Positions 1-8,087 are shown, counted from the first letter of the stretch. The stretch: DNA of 45,044 bases from Deltaproteobacteria bacterium (GCA_016936575.1 JAFGXQ010000041.1:1-45044); one strand, 5' to 3'. The notes: a model not told the origin generated them from the sequence alone. A program made the numbers and translations.

Positions 1-776
1 CCGACTCCAACCCCATATACGATACCGACACACCAGATATTATCGGCTACGACTCCGACTCCAACCCCATATACGATACCGCCTCGACCGATGACTCCCC
101 CGACAGCGAACGGCCCGCCATTGACTACTGTCTTTCCCTTGATGGGGACGGCGATTTTGTACGGGTATTCAGCAGCGGCGACGTGGCCGTTGTCGAAAAC
201 TGGACCACCGAAGCGTGGGTGAAGTTTTATCGAAACACGAACTGGGACTCCCAACCGGTGTTGCGACTCGGTGAAGGCGCAACCACCAGCGTGGGCTCCT
301 ATTTTCTATACGCCAGGTACTATGAGTCTCTCTATGGCAATCTGCCCATGGGCGGGTACGGCTACAGCGGCTCCAGTTTCAATACGTTGTTCGGAAATGA
401 AGCACTGGTCGATGGAGAATGGACCCATCTGGCATTCGTATACACTTCAGACAAGCAACAGTTTTTTGTCAACGGTGAACTACAGGTTGAACAGTACTTC
501 CAGAACAGTGCCTACGAACTGCGCACCGACAATCTGATCATCGGCGCCATCGAACACCCTCAATTGACCGGGTACTTCGACGGCTGTATCGACAATGTCC
601 GCATTTCCAACACGATTCGGTATACTGACGATTTCACTCCGCCCACCGAACTCTACCCCGACGACTACACACTCGCATTGTGGACATTCACCGGCGAAGA
701 AACCGGCATTTTCCTCGATGCCACCGGTCGCCTGGAAGCCGAGTTTGTCGGAGATGCCGAAATCATCGAAAAATAG
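1..776 (+). CDS. LamG/ConA-like secreted protein, 3' end only
   Basis: The reading frame is open from base 3 to the TAG at 774-776, so the gene starts upstream of the window and only the C-terminal ~257 residues are seen. The first ~45 residues are an Asp/Ser/Pro/Tyr-rich linker with an 18-residue repeat. From about YCLSLDGDGDFV onward the protein has the pattern of a LamG (concanavalin A-like) jelly-roll domain: W-T-x-E-A-W near its start, a H-L-A-F-V-Y strand followed by FFVNGELQ, then a G-x-F-D-G-x-I-D-N-V-R-I-S strand. LamG domains usually bind carbohydrate or other ligands outside the cell, and acidic linkers are common in secreted surface proteins. Location and ligand are inference, since the signal peptide and any catalytic domain lie outside the window. 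There is no obvious link to the membrane operon downstream. Confidence 0.8.
   Translation, partial: DSNPIYDTDTPDIIGYDSDSNPIYDTASTDDSPDSERPAIDYCLSLDGDGDFVRVFSSGDVAVVENWTTEAWVKFYRNTNWDSQPVLRLGEGATTSVGSYFLYARYYESLYGNLPMGGYGYSGSSFNTLFGNEALVDGEWTHLAFVYTSDKQQFFVNGELQVEQYFQNSAYELRTDNLIIGAIEHPQLTGYFDGCIDNVRISNTIRYTDDFTPPTELYPDDYTLALWTFTGEETGIFLDATGRLEAEFVGDAEIIEK
3..80 (+). repeat. 18-residue coding repeat in LamG protein linker
   Basis: A 24-bp segment at 3-26 is repeated exactly at 57-80, a 54-bp period, encoding DSNPIYDT twice inside an acidic linker. It shows recent duplication in the linker. The array probably continues left of the window. Confidence 0.8.
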
Positions 777-836
777 CAGGCGCGCCGCCCGGCCCAGCGA
801 ACAAAAATCCATTTGCCCGATGATTTTACCGCCGAT

Positions 837-864
837 TTGACTGTTCACCCCGGTGGGCTATCTT
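837..864 (+). promoter_or_regulatory. Probable sigma70 promoter of the psiE-like/cytochrome operon
   Basis: TTGACT at 837-842 and TATCTT at 859-864 are separated by 16 bp. This lies between the LamG stop (776) and the first operon gene (933). The -35 is one base from consensus and the -10 is weaker. Start would be near 871, giving a ~60-nt leader. Confidence 0.4.
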
Positions 865-932
865 TACATCTGTCATAATATTGTGAAAAATTGCGAACTC
901 TTGGTGGATGCCTCGTTTTATTTGGGGGAAAA

Positions 933-1376
933 ATGAAATTCCGCGAACGAATCGACCAGATTTTTAAATACTGTGAAGATGTTATATACGTGGCGATCGG
1001 CGTCGTACTGCTGTTCACATCTGCGGTGCTGCTGATTTTCACCTTTCCGGTCATTGTCTCCCACATCGGCGATAGTGACTACGTGGCAGCCACTCTCCAC
1101 GTGCTCGATCGCATTCTTCTCGTTATCATGTTCATCGAAATCTTGTACACCGTGCGGGTTTCTCTCATATCCCACTCCCTGTGCGCGGAACCTTTTTTAA
1201 TTGTGGGCCTCATCGCCGCCATTCGACGCATTCTGGTAATTACGGTGGAAGGCGCTCATGTACTGGAAAAATTTACCTACCATATGATTGAATCGGGTGT
1301 ACTCGGAGGGCTGTGCATCACGTTTGTGGTCTCTATCGTGTTGCTCCGAAAATACCGATTGGAAAAAGAAGAATAG
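933..1376 (+). CDS. PsiE-family integral membrane protein
   Basis: This 147-residue protein has four predicted membrane segments and short charged ends. The segment EPFLIVGLIAAIRRILVIT, followed by a hydrophobic C-terminal helix, is the recognisable core of the phosphate-starvation-inducible PsiE family, whose biochemical role is not known. The ATG at 933 is preferred over an upstream in-frame ATG at 891 because it follows a purine-rich GGGGGAAAA site and starts at the conserved N-terminus. It lies 8 bp upstream of the CydA-like gene and is probably cotranscribed with the cytochrome complex. No Pho-box-like site was seen, so phosphate control is not supported here; an accessory role to the respiratory complex is only suggested by position. 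Confidence 0.72.
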   Translation: MKFRERIDQIFKYCEDVIYVAIGVVLLFTSAVLLIFTFPVIVSHIGDSDYVAATLHVLDRILLVIMFIEILYTVRVSLISHSLCAEPFLIVGLIAAIRRILVITVEGAHVLEKFTYHMIESGVLGGLCITFVVSIVLLRKYRLEKEE

Positions 1377-1384
1377 GAGATTGT

Positions 1385-2479
1385 ATGAACACACAGTCAT
1401 TGATACCAACCCCGGACACCATTCCTGCGCCATGGTGGATATTCTTCGGGCTGGGCCTGGTCATGTTTCTGCTGCACATCCTGATTATCAACACGCTGGT
1501 GGGCAGCAGCCTCATTATCGCGGCCAAACGTCTGTTCGGACGAAACGCCGACCTTGAATCCACGCTCACTGAAAATCTCGCGGTAAAAACCATGACGCTG
1601 TTTTCGTTCGGCATCAATTCGGGGGTGGCAGCACTGCTGTTTCTGCAAGTAATCTACGGCCATTTCATGTATGCCAGCTCTGTACTCATGGCCGTGTATT
1701 GGATACTGGTCATCCCGTTGCTCATCATTGCCTACTACGGCGGATACATTTACATTCGCAAGCATCAACACTCTCCCCGACTCGCCGGTGCGTCCATCAT
1801 TGTCACCGCATTGATACTGCTGTATATCGCGTTCGCATTCGTCAACAACCTCTCGCTAATGGCTGCTCCGCACTACTGGCGCGCATATTTTGACAACCGT
1901 GGCGGCACCATCTTAAACACTTCCGACCCGACCCTCCTTCCCAGATACCTGCACTTCGCAGTGGCTTCCATTTCCGTCGCCGGGCTGTTTCTCGCATGGA
2001 TTCACGACCGAAACGCGAAGCGCACTTCCGAAAACAAGGCTTCCGCCGCCCCGATCGGCGTCCGGACCGGGCTTCGTATTTTTGCCGTTTCCACCCTGAT
2101 TCAAGCGGCCGTCGGGGTATGGTATCTGCTGGCTCTTCCCAAACCGATAATGATGTCATTCATGGGAAAAAGCGTTGTCAGCACGGCCATTCTGTCTGTG
2201 GGCATTCTGTTGTTTCTGGGGGCAGTATTCATGGCTTTCAAAGGCAAATTGAAAGCCACGCTGCTTCACTTTCTGCCGCTCATGCTGGTCATGGTGATTC
2301 ATCGCGCCAATCTGCGTTCGCTGCAACTTGAGGAATACTTCTCACTCACGTCTCTTGAAGAAAAAGCTCAATACGACGTGCTCGCGTTATTTCTGCTGGT
2401 ACTCCTTCTCGGCATCGCCGCGATAATCTACATGATTCGTCTGGTACAAAAAAACAAAGGAAGGAAGGTGACCCCATGA
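1385..2479 (+). CDS. CydA-like (cytochrome bd superfamily) membrane subunit without c-haem domain
   Basis: This 364-residue protein is almost entirely membrane-embedded, with about nine hydrophobic helices. The first helix carries a His in LLHILIINTLVGSSL, and a later helix has the motif LLPRYLHFAVAS. Both resemble the haem-ligand helices of CydA, the quinol-oxidising subunit of cytochrome bd. The usual CydA Q-loop is not evident. Its helix pattern matches the membrane half of the next gene, so the two are probably homologous subunits of one complex in the inner membrane. The ATG at 1385 follows GGAGA; an upstream in-frame ATG at 1313 would overlap the PsiE gene and is rejected. The 3' end overlaps the next gene by 4 bp (ATGA), which implies translational coupling. 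Family membership is moderately sure; the reaction is inferred. Confidence 0.65.
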   Translation: MNTQSLIPTPDTIPAPWWIFFGLGLVMFLLHILIINTLVGSSLIIAAKRLFGRNADLESTLTENLAVKTMTLFSFGINSGVAALLFLQVIYGHFMYASSVLMAVYWILVIPLLIIAYYGGYIYIRKHQHSPRLAGASIIVTALILLYIAFAFVNNLSLMAAPHYWRAYFDNRGGTILNTSDPTLLPRYLHFAVASISVAGLFLAWIHDRNAKRTSENKASAAPIGVRTGLRIFAVSTLIQAAVGVWYLLALPKPIMMSFMGKSVVSTAILSVGILLFLGAVFMAFKGKLKATLLHFLPLMLVMVIHRANLRSLQLEEYFSLTSLEEKAQYDVLALFLLVLLLGIAAIIYMIRLVQKNKGRKVTP

Positions 2480-5136
2480 ATTACCCGATTTGGGAACTTC
2501 CGACCATCGGCGGCGGGTCACTGGTGGCGCTCATCGCTGTGTTGCATGTCTACATTTCTCATCTGGCGGTGGGCGGTGGAGCCTTCATCTGGCTGACCGA
2601 CATCAAAGCGGTGAAAGACAATGATAATCAATTATTGTTGTACGTAAAAAAGCACACATGGTTTTTTCTGCTGCTCACCATGGTATTCGGCGGCGTCTCC
2701 GGTGTGGGAATATGGTTTATCATCGCACTGGTCAACCCGGCAGCCACCTCCACCCTCATCCACTCGTTTGTATTCGGCTGGGCGATTGAGTGGGTATTCT
2801 TTGTGGGCGAAATTGCGGCGCTGCTGTTGTACCACTATAATTTCGACAAACTCGATGACAGCAGCCGACACAAACTGGCATTCTTTTATTTTCTGTTCGC
2901 CTGGCTCAGCCTGTTCATCATCAACGGTATTCTTGCATTCATGCTCTCCCCGGGAAAATGGGTGAGCACCCACAATTTCTGGCACGGCTTTTTCAACCCC
3001 ACGTATTTTTCGCAGCTCTTTTTCCGCACCGCCGCCATGGGAATGATCGCAGGTCTGTTCGGCTACGTGACGGCAATATTCACCAAAGAACAAGCCCTTC
3101 GCATGTCGTTGATTCGGTATTGCTCCAAATGGTTACTCCTCTCTATACCGGCCATGGTCGTGTTCGGCGTCTGGTACTTTTACAGCCTGCCCGACGCAGC
3201 GCGCGCGGCGATAACCGACAACGCCCAGATGCAACGCCCAATACAGGTGCTCATCGTTTCAACCGGTGTGATCTTCTTCTTCGGCGCGGTACTCATTCTT
3301 CGCTTGCCGCGAACGCTGCAGGCAACCGTTACCGGGCTGCTCATTGGCATCGGATTATCGTGGATGGGCGGATTCGAATACTCGCGAGAGGTGGCACGAA
3401 AACCATACGTCTTAGCCGATGTGATGTACAGCACGTCCGTGATGAAATCCGACGAACAGAAAATCAACGAGAAAGGTGTGCTGAAAAGCGCCAAATGGAC
3501 CGAGGTACGTTGCACAGCAAACGAAATCGCAGCCGGCCGGGAAATGTTCAACATTCAGTGTCTGGCCTGTCACACGGTAAACGGGGTCCGCAACGATGTC
3601 GTTGAAAAACTGAAAGACTATCCCTACATGGGCATTCTCTCCCTGCTGGAGGGACAGGGAAAATTTGCCACATACATGCCGAAGGTGCTCGGCACACCGA
3701 AAGAAAAAGCGTCTCTGGCCCTGTATATCACAGAAAAACTGCTGAAAAAGAAAGCTGTGCGGGCGCCGGAACCCTATTCGCCCAAACAGCCGCTGAACGC
3801 CGACATTCCCCCGTTCAACAGAGATACCGATGCCTATGTGCTGCTTGCCTGGAATGATCTGGGCATGCACTGCATTTCAGACAGCGACCAATGGTTCGTC
3901 ATACTGCCCCCCGCCAATACGCTTGAGGCACAGCTCATCAAACGCGGGCTCAGCCCGGAAGTGATCACTGAGGATGTGGTGCTGACGTATGACGTCGAAA
4001 AAGGATTCGCCAACCCATCCGCCCATTCCGAATTCTGGAAGTACGCCAAAGAAACCTTCGGCGCCGTGTTCAAAAAAAATGTGGGTGTCGCGGGTAAAGG
4101 CGTGAGCGGCACATTTGACCCGGATGACAACGGCATCAGCTTTCTGGCCAAAGCCATTCCGGTGGTGCCATATACCGACAACGGCTCCTTCAACCCATAT
4201 CCGCTGTTTACAGTGACGGCCAAACGGAAATCCACCGGTGAAGTGCTTGCTGTCACCAGAGTCGTTGCGCCCACATCCACCGAGATGGGATGTCGCAACT
4301 GCCACGGCGGCCCCTGGGCCGTCAACAACGCAGCGGGCGTGCACAGCGACACCGCCGAACAAATTCTTCGCACCCACGACCGACTGAGCGGCACCACGCT
4401 TCACACCGATGCGGTAAATGGACACCCCAAACTCTGTCAGAGTTGCCATGGTGACCCGGCGTTGGGCGCCGAAGGCAACAAACAGCAACTGAAATTGTCG
4501 ACCGCCATTCACGGATGGCACGCCAACTTCATGTACCTGAAAAACTCCAGCGCGTGTGCCATGTGTCATCCTGCCGGAAGTGAAGGCAGTACCCGTTGCC
4601 TGCGGGGTCTGCATGCCACTGTGGGGCTAGGTTGTATAGACTGTCACGGAACACTCGACGAACATGCGCTATCCCTGTTGAAAGGAGAACCCAAAAAGCC
4701 GCAGGCTAAAAAACTGGCCGAACAACTCACCCCCACTCAGGTCGCCACCGCGGCGGATGTGAACCCGCGACAGCCATGGCTCAATGAACCCGACTGTGAA
4801 ACCTGTCACGCGGATTATCAGGCGCCCGAAAAAGGCGCGTCCGGGTTTAACACATGGGTGAAAGGCCCTGCAGACCTTTACCGCAATCGCACCGGAGATG
4901 AAGGCAGCGTTCGGTGCACCGCGTGTCACGGCTCTCCCCACGCGCTGTATCCGGCATCCAACCACATGGGAAAAAACCGCGATAATCTCATTCCCTTGCA
5001 GTTAAGCGATACCCCGTTCCCCATCGGTTCACAAATGGACTGCGCGGTTTGCCACACCGACGCAATGGAAGACTCCGTTCATCACCCCAACATGGAACGC
5101 GCCGTTCGAAATAAAAAAATACGGCAACAGGAATAA
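2476..5136 (+). CDS. CydA-like quinol oxidoreductase fused to octahaem cytochrome c
   Basis: This is an 886-residue fusion. Residues 1-320 form about nine membrane helices like CydA, with His residues in LHVYISHLAVGGG of helix 1. Residues ~345-430 are a mono-haem c domain (CLACH at 362). Residues ~455-600 are a region with the WNDLGMHC motif seen in multihaem cytochromes. The C-terminus is a haem-rich tail. Eight CXXCH sites are visible, at about residues 362, 606, 654, 694, 720, 774, 814 and 856. The tail follows the last helix and is presumably periplasmic, since c-haems are attached there. The layout suggests electrons passing from the quinone pool through b-haems into a periplasmic haem chain, rather than a standard terminal oxidase. 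The start overlaps the preceding stop. Acceptor and direction of flow are unknown. Confidence 0.78.
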   Translation: MNYPIWELPTIGGGSLVALIAVLHVYISHLAVGGGAFIWLTDIKAVKDNDNQLLLYVKKHTWFFLLLTMVFGGVSGVGIWFIIALVNPAATSTLIHSFVFGWAIEWVFFVGEIAALLLYHYNFDKLDDSSRHKLAFFYFLFAWLSLFIINGILAFMLSPGKWVSTHNFWHGFFNPTYFSQLFFRTAAMGMIAGLFGYVTAIFTKEQALRMSLIRYCSKWLLLSIPAMVVFGVWYFYSLPDAARAAITDNAQMQRPIQVLIVSTGVIFFFGAVLILRLPRTLQATVTGLLIGIGLSWMGGFEYSREVARKPYVLADVMYSTSVMKSDEQKINEKGVLKSAKWTEVRCTANEIAAGREMFNIQCLACHTVNGVRNDVVEKLKDYPYMGILSLLEGQGKFATYMPKVLGTPKEKASLALYITEKLLKKKAVRAPEPYSPKQPLNADIPPFNRDTDAYVLLAWNDLGMHCISDSDQWFVILPPANTLEAQLIKRGLSPEVITEDVVLTYDVEKGFANPSAHSEFWKYAKETFGAVFKKNVGVAGKGVSGTFDPDDNGISFLAKAIPVVPYTDNGSFNPYPLFTVTAKRKSTGEVLAVTRVVAPTSTEMGCRNCHGGPWAVNNAAGVHSDTAEQILRTHDRLSGTTLHTDAVNGHPKLCQSCHGDPALGAEGNKQQLKLSTAIHGWHANFMYLKNSSACAMCHPAGSEGSTRCLRGLHATVGLGCIDCHGTLDEHALSLLKGEPKKPQAKKLAEQLTPTQVATAADVNPRQPWLNEPDCETCHADYQAPEKGASGFNTWVKGPADLYRNRTGDEGSVRCTACHGSPHALYPASNHMGKNRDNLIPLQLSDTPFPIGSQMDCAVCHTDAMEDSVHHPNMERAVRNKKIRQQE

Positions 5137-5139
5137 CCC

Positions 5140-5463
5140 TCAGCCGCCGCAAGAACCGCAACCACCGCTGGATCCGCAGCTTCCGGAGGAGGCACAACTC
5201 AGCACCTCCCCGGCCCCCAGATAGCTGTGAAGCATCTGCCACCACATTTTCAACTCCTGCAGTTGATCGGCCTGTTCCTGAAATTGACAGCTCACCAGCT
5301 TGTTGTTGAACGCTTCCTCAAAATCAAACGCCGAAAAAGTCATTCCCAGGGTTTCCAGCCGGTCGGTTAATTCGGTAAATGTCTCGGCGCCGTTGAGCGT
5401 TCGCCTCAGATCATCATCCACTTGCGCCTGATCAATAAATTTCTTCGCGTTCCCGATGGTCAT
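5140..5463 (-). CDS. Nif11-type leader peptide protein with Cys/Gly/Ser-rich tail
   Basis: This 107-residue protein begins MTIGNAKKFIDQ and runs through an acidic helical region with LETLGMTFSAFDFEEAF, which is the pattern of the Nif11-like leader domain found on many ribosomally made, modified peptide precursors. The last ~18 residues contain four Cys among Gly and Ser (ending GGCGSCGG), like a small core peptide or a metal-binding tail. The ATG at 5463 is chosen because it follows GGAGG and is where similarity to Nif11 begins; a longer in-frame extension is rejected. A classic GG cleavage site before the Cys-rich part is not obvious. No maturase is encoded in the window. It is convergent with the cytochrome gene, 3 bp from its stop, and divergent from the peptide ABC transporter genes. 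A natural-product role is inference. Confidence 0.7.
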   Translation of the reverse strand: MTIGNAKKFIDQAQVDDDLRRTLNGAETFTELTDRLETLGMTFSAFDFEEAFNNKLVSCQFQEQADQLQELKMWWQMLHSYLGAGEVLSCASSGSCGSSGGCGSCGG

Positions 5464-5673
5464 GTGTCCTCCGTTCAAACGGCGCGGTCGATCTTCGCCG
5501 TCCTTCTTGATTTTTTTGCACAGTACATGCCACCTGACGAATTGACCGATTCTTCTGCAATCTGCACGAAACCGCCGGATTTCCTCAGACCATCCGGTTA
5601 CAAAAATGTATCCCCAATGCCATCGTGTGACATTCCGGTAGTGTGCACCGCCGCACTCTGAAAAGCGGCGCAA

Positions 5674-5703
5674 TTGCTTTTTCACCCGGTTTTTTGGTAG
5701 AAT
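5674..5703 (+). promoter_or_regulatory. Probable sigma70 promoter giving a leaderless oppD-type mRNA
   Basis: TTGCTT (5674-5679) and TAGAAT (5698-5703) have an 18-bp spacer. The -10 ends 7 nt before the ATG at 5711, so transcription would begin at or next to the start codon. No Shine-Dalgarno sequence is present between them. Confidence 0.5.
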
Positions 5704-5710
5704 CCCGCTG

Positions 5711-6730
5711 ATGAATGACAATGCGCAAAAAGGCCCGGGAACCCCGATTCTCTCCATTCGCGATCTCGAAGTGACGATTGCGGAAGAACCCGAGACCCGA
5801 CCGATTTTAAAGGGGCTTCAACTGGACATTCCCAAGGGGCAAACCGTTGCACTGCTTGGAGAGTCCGGCAGTGGAAAAACCCTGGCCGCATATTCTGTGC
5901 TGGGACTTCTTCCCGCGGTGGCGTCCATCGCCAAAGGCGAAATTCTGTTTCAGGGTAAAGACTTGCGCCGAATGTCGGAAGGACAGCTTCGCACCATTCG
6001 CGGCAACAAAATCGGTATGGTGTACCAGGAACCGAGCAAGTCGCTGAACCCGTTAATGGCGGTGGGTAAACAGATCGGTGAAACACTTCGGCTGCATAAA
6101 AATCTCGGTCGCCGCGCCGCCCGGGAACAGGTGCTCTCCCTGATGGAACTCGTGGGCATTCCCGACCCCAGACGGCGGTATCGCAATCTTCCCCATCAGC
6201 TTTCCGGCGGAGTGAAACAGCGTGTGGTGATTGCCATGGCGCTGGCGTGCCGCCCGGAGCTCATTCTCGCAGATGAACCCACCTCCGCCCTCGACACCAC
6301 TGTGCAGGCGCAAATTATCGATTTGCTCTCCAGACTGATTCATGATTTGCGCATGTCGGTTTTTCTCATCAGTCACGATATGGGTGTAGTTGCAGCGCTG
6401 GCGGATCGCGTGGCGGTGCTCAAGGGGGGCATTGTTGTGGAAGACGGCCCGGTGAAAGAAGTGTTGAAGAACCCGGCGCACCCGTACACCGCCGCATTGC
6501 TTTCCGGCGCTGTGCACTCCGCTAAAACGCATGTGGCCACCAGTGTGGCACAAATCGAACCGACAGATGCGGCATGCCCCTTTGCGCGCGACTGCAAATG
6601 GGTAACCCATATTTGCCGTATGCAAACGCCGAAACCGATTTTGCTGGCAGGTACGCTCCCTGAACAACAGCGTTTGGTGCGCTGTTTCCTGCACATGCCC
6701 AAACCAACGACAACGGCAAAAAAATCATGA
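5711..6730 (+). CDS. oppD: Peptide ABC transporter ATPase, OppD/DppD type
   Basis: This 339-residue ABC ATPase powers import of peptides (or nickel or related solutes) at the inner-membrane face. Walker A is GESGSGKT, the signature is LSGGVKQR (usually LSGGMRQR), Walker B is LILADEPTSALD, and the switch His is in LISHDMGVV. The C-terminal tail has the Cys-rich oligopeptide-transporter motif CPFARDCKW. It overlaps its partner ATPase by 4 bp (ATGA), so the two form a heterodimer operon. No permease or binding-protein genes lie on either side, so the membrane part must be encoded elsewhere. A -10 box sits 7 nt before the ATG and no ribosome site is visible, suggesting leaderless translation. The exact substrate is not predictable. 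Confidence 0.9.
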   Translation: MNDNAQKGPGTPILSIRDLEVTIAEEPETRPILKGLQLDIPKGQTVALLGESGSGKTLAAYSVLGLLPAVASIAKGEILFQGKDLRRMSEGQLRTIRGNKIGMVYQEPSKSLNPLMAVGKQIGETLRLHKNLGRRAAREQVLSLMELVGIPDPRRRYRNLPHQLSGGVKQRVVIAMALACRPELILADEPTSALDTTVQAQIIDLLSRLIHDLRMSVFLISHDMGVVAALADRVAVLKGGIVVEDGPVKEVLKNPAHPYTAALLSGAVHSAKTHVATSVAQIEPTDAACPFARDCKWVTHICRMQTPKPILLAGTLPEQQRLVRCFLHMPKPTTTAKKS

Positions 6731-7770
6731 CAGACCCCGGCAAACCGATAAGTGAAGCGAAAGAAGTCAGCAAAAGCTATTCGGCACGCGTCGGTCTGGG
6801 TGCCGGAAGCGGCAAACAGAAATCGGTGCAGGCGGTGGACCGCGCGTCAATCCGCATCGAACCCGGAGAATCTGTCGGACTGGTGGGAGAATCGGGCTGT
6901 GGAAAAAGTTCCCTCGGCCGATTACTGCTTCGACTGGAAACCCCCACCGATGGGCAGGTGTGGTTCGATGGCGAAGACATCACCCGTTTCAAAGGAAGAA
7001 AGCTGAGAAAAAAACGACGTCAGATGCAGATGATTTTTCAGGACCCGGCATCCAGTCTGAATCCGCGCTTTACAGTAGAAGCCACCCTGCGGGAGGCCAT
7101 AACCGCACACAAGGGAAAACTTCACGGGCGCCAACTGAAAGCGCACATCGCGGCACTGCTCAATATGGTCGGCCTGCCCATCACCGCTCTTAACCGACAG
7201 CCTCATGAATTCTCAGGCGGCGAAAAGCAGCGTATCTCCATTGCCCGCGCACTCGCCGTGGAGCCCAAGTTTCTCATTGCCGACGAACCGGTCACCTCGC
7301 TCGATTTGGCCAGTCAGGGACAAATTCTGAATTTGCTCGAAACCGTAAAAAGAGAACTGCAGGTGGCTTTTCTGTTCATTGCCCACGACATGGATACGGT
7401 AAAGCGCATGTGCGCCAAAACAGCGGTCATGTACCTGGGCCGCATTGTGGAAACGGCTCCCTCCGAAACCCTGTTTCGCGACCCCAAACACCCCTACACC
7501 CGCGCATTGATGTTGTCGCAGCTGTCGCACAATCCCGACCTGCGAACAGATTTGTACCTGCTGCCCGGGGAACCGCCGTCTCCATTGGAACCGCCCACCG
7601 GATGTCATTTTCATCCCCGATGCCCGTATGCCGATATTCAGTGCAAAACCCTGGTACCCGAGCCCAGACAAATCGGGGCCAGTCACATTGTCAGATGTCA
7701 CTTCAATTTCGACGGCAACCAGAAAAGCGAACCCCAGGGAATTGAAAACACGCTGAAAATCTCGTCGTAA
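6727..7770 (+). CDS. oppF: Peptide ABC transporter ATPase, OppF/DppF type
   Basis: This 347-residue protein is the second ATPase of a dipeptide/oligopeptide importer. Walker A is GESGCGKSS, the signature is FSGGEKQRISIARAL, Walker B is FLIADEPVTSLD, and the switch His is in FIAHDMDTV. The tail carries the typical GCHFHPRCPYA motif of the oligopeptide ATPase C-terminus, which in some family members holds an Fe-S site. Translation is coupled to the preceding gene by a 4-bp overlap. It is followed by the convergent SRP RNA gene. As with its partner, permeases and a solute-binding protein are missing from the neighbourhood. Confidence 0.9.
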   Translation: MTDPGKPISEAKEVSKSYSARVGLGAGSGKQKSVQAVDRASIRIEPGESVGLVGESGCGKSSLGRLLLRLETPTDGQVWFDGEDITRFKGRKLRKKRRQMQMIFQDPASSLNPRFTVEATLREAITAHKGKLHGRQLKAHIAALLNMVGLPITALNRQPHEFSGGEKQRISIARALAVEPKFLIADEPVTSLDLASQGQILNLLETVKRELQVAFLFIAHDMDTVKRMCAKTAVMYLGRIVETAPSETLFRDPKHPYTRALMLSQLSHNPDLRTDLYLLPGEPPSPLEPPTGCHFHPRCPYADIQCKTLVPEPRQIGASHIVRCHFNFDGNQKSEPQGIENTLKISS

Positions 7771-7851
7771 AGAACACCTGTTCACTGCCGATGTTCATGA
7801 CGATGACCACAAAAGCGCGATTGAAAGCCAATCTTTTATTGAATTGAGTAG

Positions 7852-7870
7852 AAAAAAAGCGACCCTGACA
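7852..7870 (-). terminator. T-run terminator after SRP RNA
   Basis: On the minus strand the 3' arm of the terminal SRP helix is followed by GC and seven T residues (7858-7852). The closing helix of the RNA itself serves as the terminator stem. Confidence 0.65.
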
Positions 7871-7939
7871 CCCGGTTAGTCCAATACCGTTGCTCCCGTC
7901 AAGGCCTGGCGGATTCTCGGGTAACCGTTGTCAGGGTCA
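7861..7939 (-). ncRNA. ffs: Small signal recognition particle RNA (4.5S type)
   Basis: The RNA pairs with Ffh to target proteins to the membrane. Read on the minus strand, the ends form a perfect 10-bp helix (GACCCTGACA with TGTCAGGGTC). Inside it is the hallmark SRP domain IV: CCGCCAGG on the 5' side, GGAGCAACGG on the 3' side, so that CAGG faces AGCA in the symmetric loop. The apical loop is CCT-TGAC-GGG, a URRC-type tetraloop rather than the more common GGAA. Further helices (CGGTTA/TAACCG, AAT/ATT) pair correctly. Directly after the closing helix is GC plus seven T (7858-7852 on this strand), a good intrinsic terminator. The true 5' end may lie upstream of 7939. Confidence 0.9.
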
Positions 7940-7968
7940 TAATGAAACCCGGTAACGAGTCTGCTGCC

Positions 7969-7996
7969 ATGTATCACGAGAGCGATGGAGTATCAA
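7969..7996 (-). promoter_or_regulatory. Possible promoter of SRP RNA
   Basis: On the minus strand TTGATA (7996-7991) and ATACAT (7974-7969) have a 16-bp spacer. Start would be near 7962, about 23 nt before the outer helix, implying 5' processing. The -10 is poor. Confidence 0.3.
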
Positions 7997-8059
7997 GAGG
8001 TTATCTTTTCAAAATTGTAAGCAGGCTGCACTGATTCAACAATATCAAACAATGATAAA

Positions 8060-8087
8060 TTGACAAAACCCCGGTGTTCGCTATGAT
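8060..8087 (+). promoter_or_regulatory. Strong sigma70-like promoter of the single-TM protein gene
   Basis: TTGACA (8060-8065) and TATGAT (8082-8087) are separated by 16 bp. The palindrome CACTT-TC-AAGTG (8092-8103) covers the expected start site and could be an operator or leader hairpin. The rest of the 7771-8140 gap holds the SRP RNA gene; nothing else is recognised. Confidence 0.65.

Noticed and set aside
3877-4614. Open frame of 245 codons antisense to the cytochrome gene
   Set aside because: It overlaps the haem-binding region, whose CXXCH sites clearly define the plus-strand gene.
5422-5661. Small plus-strand open frame upstream of the oppD-type gene
   Set aside because: It overlaps the Nif11-type gene start and has no ribosome site or recognisable sequence.
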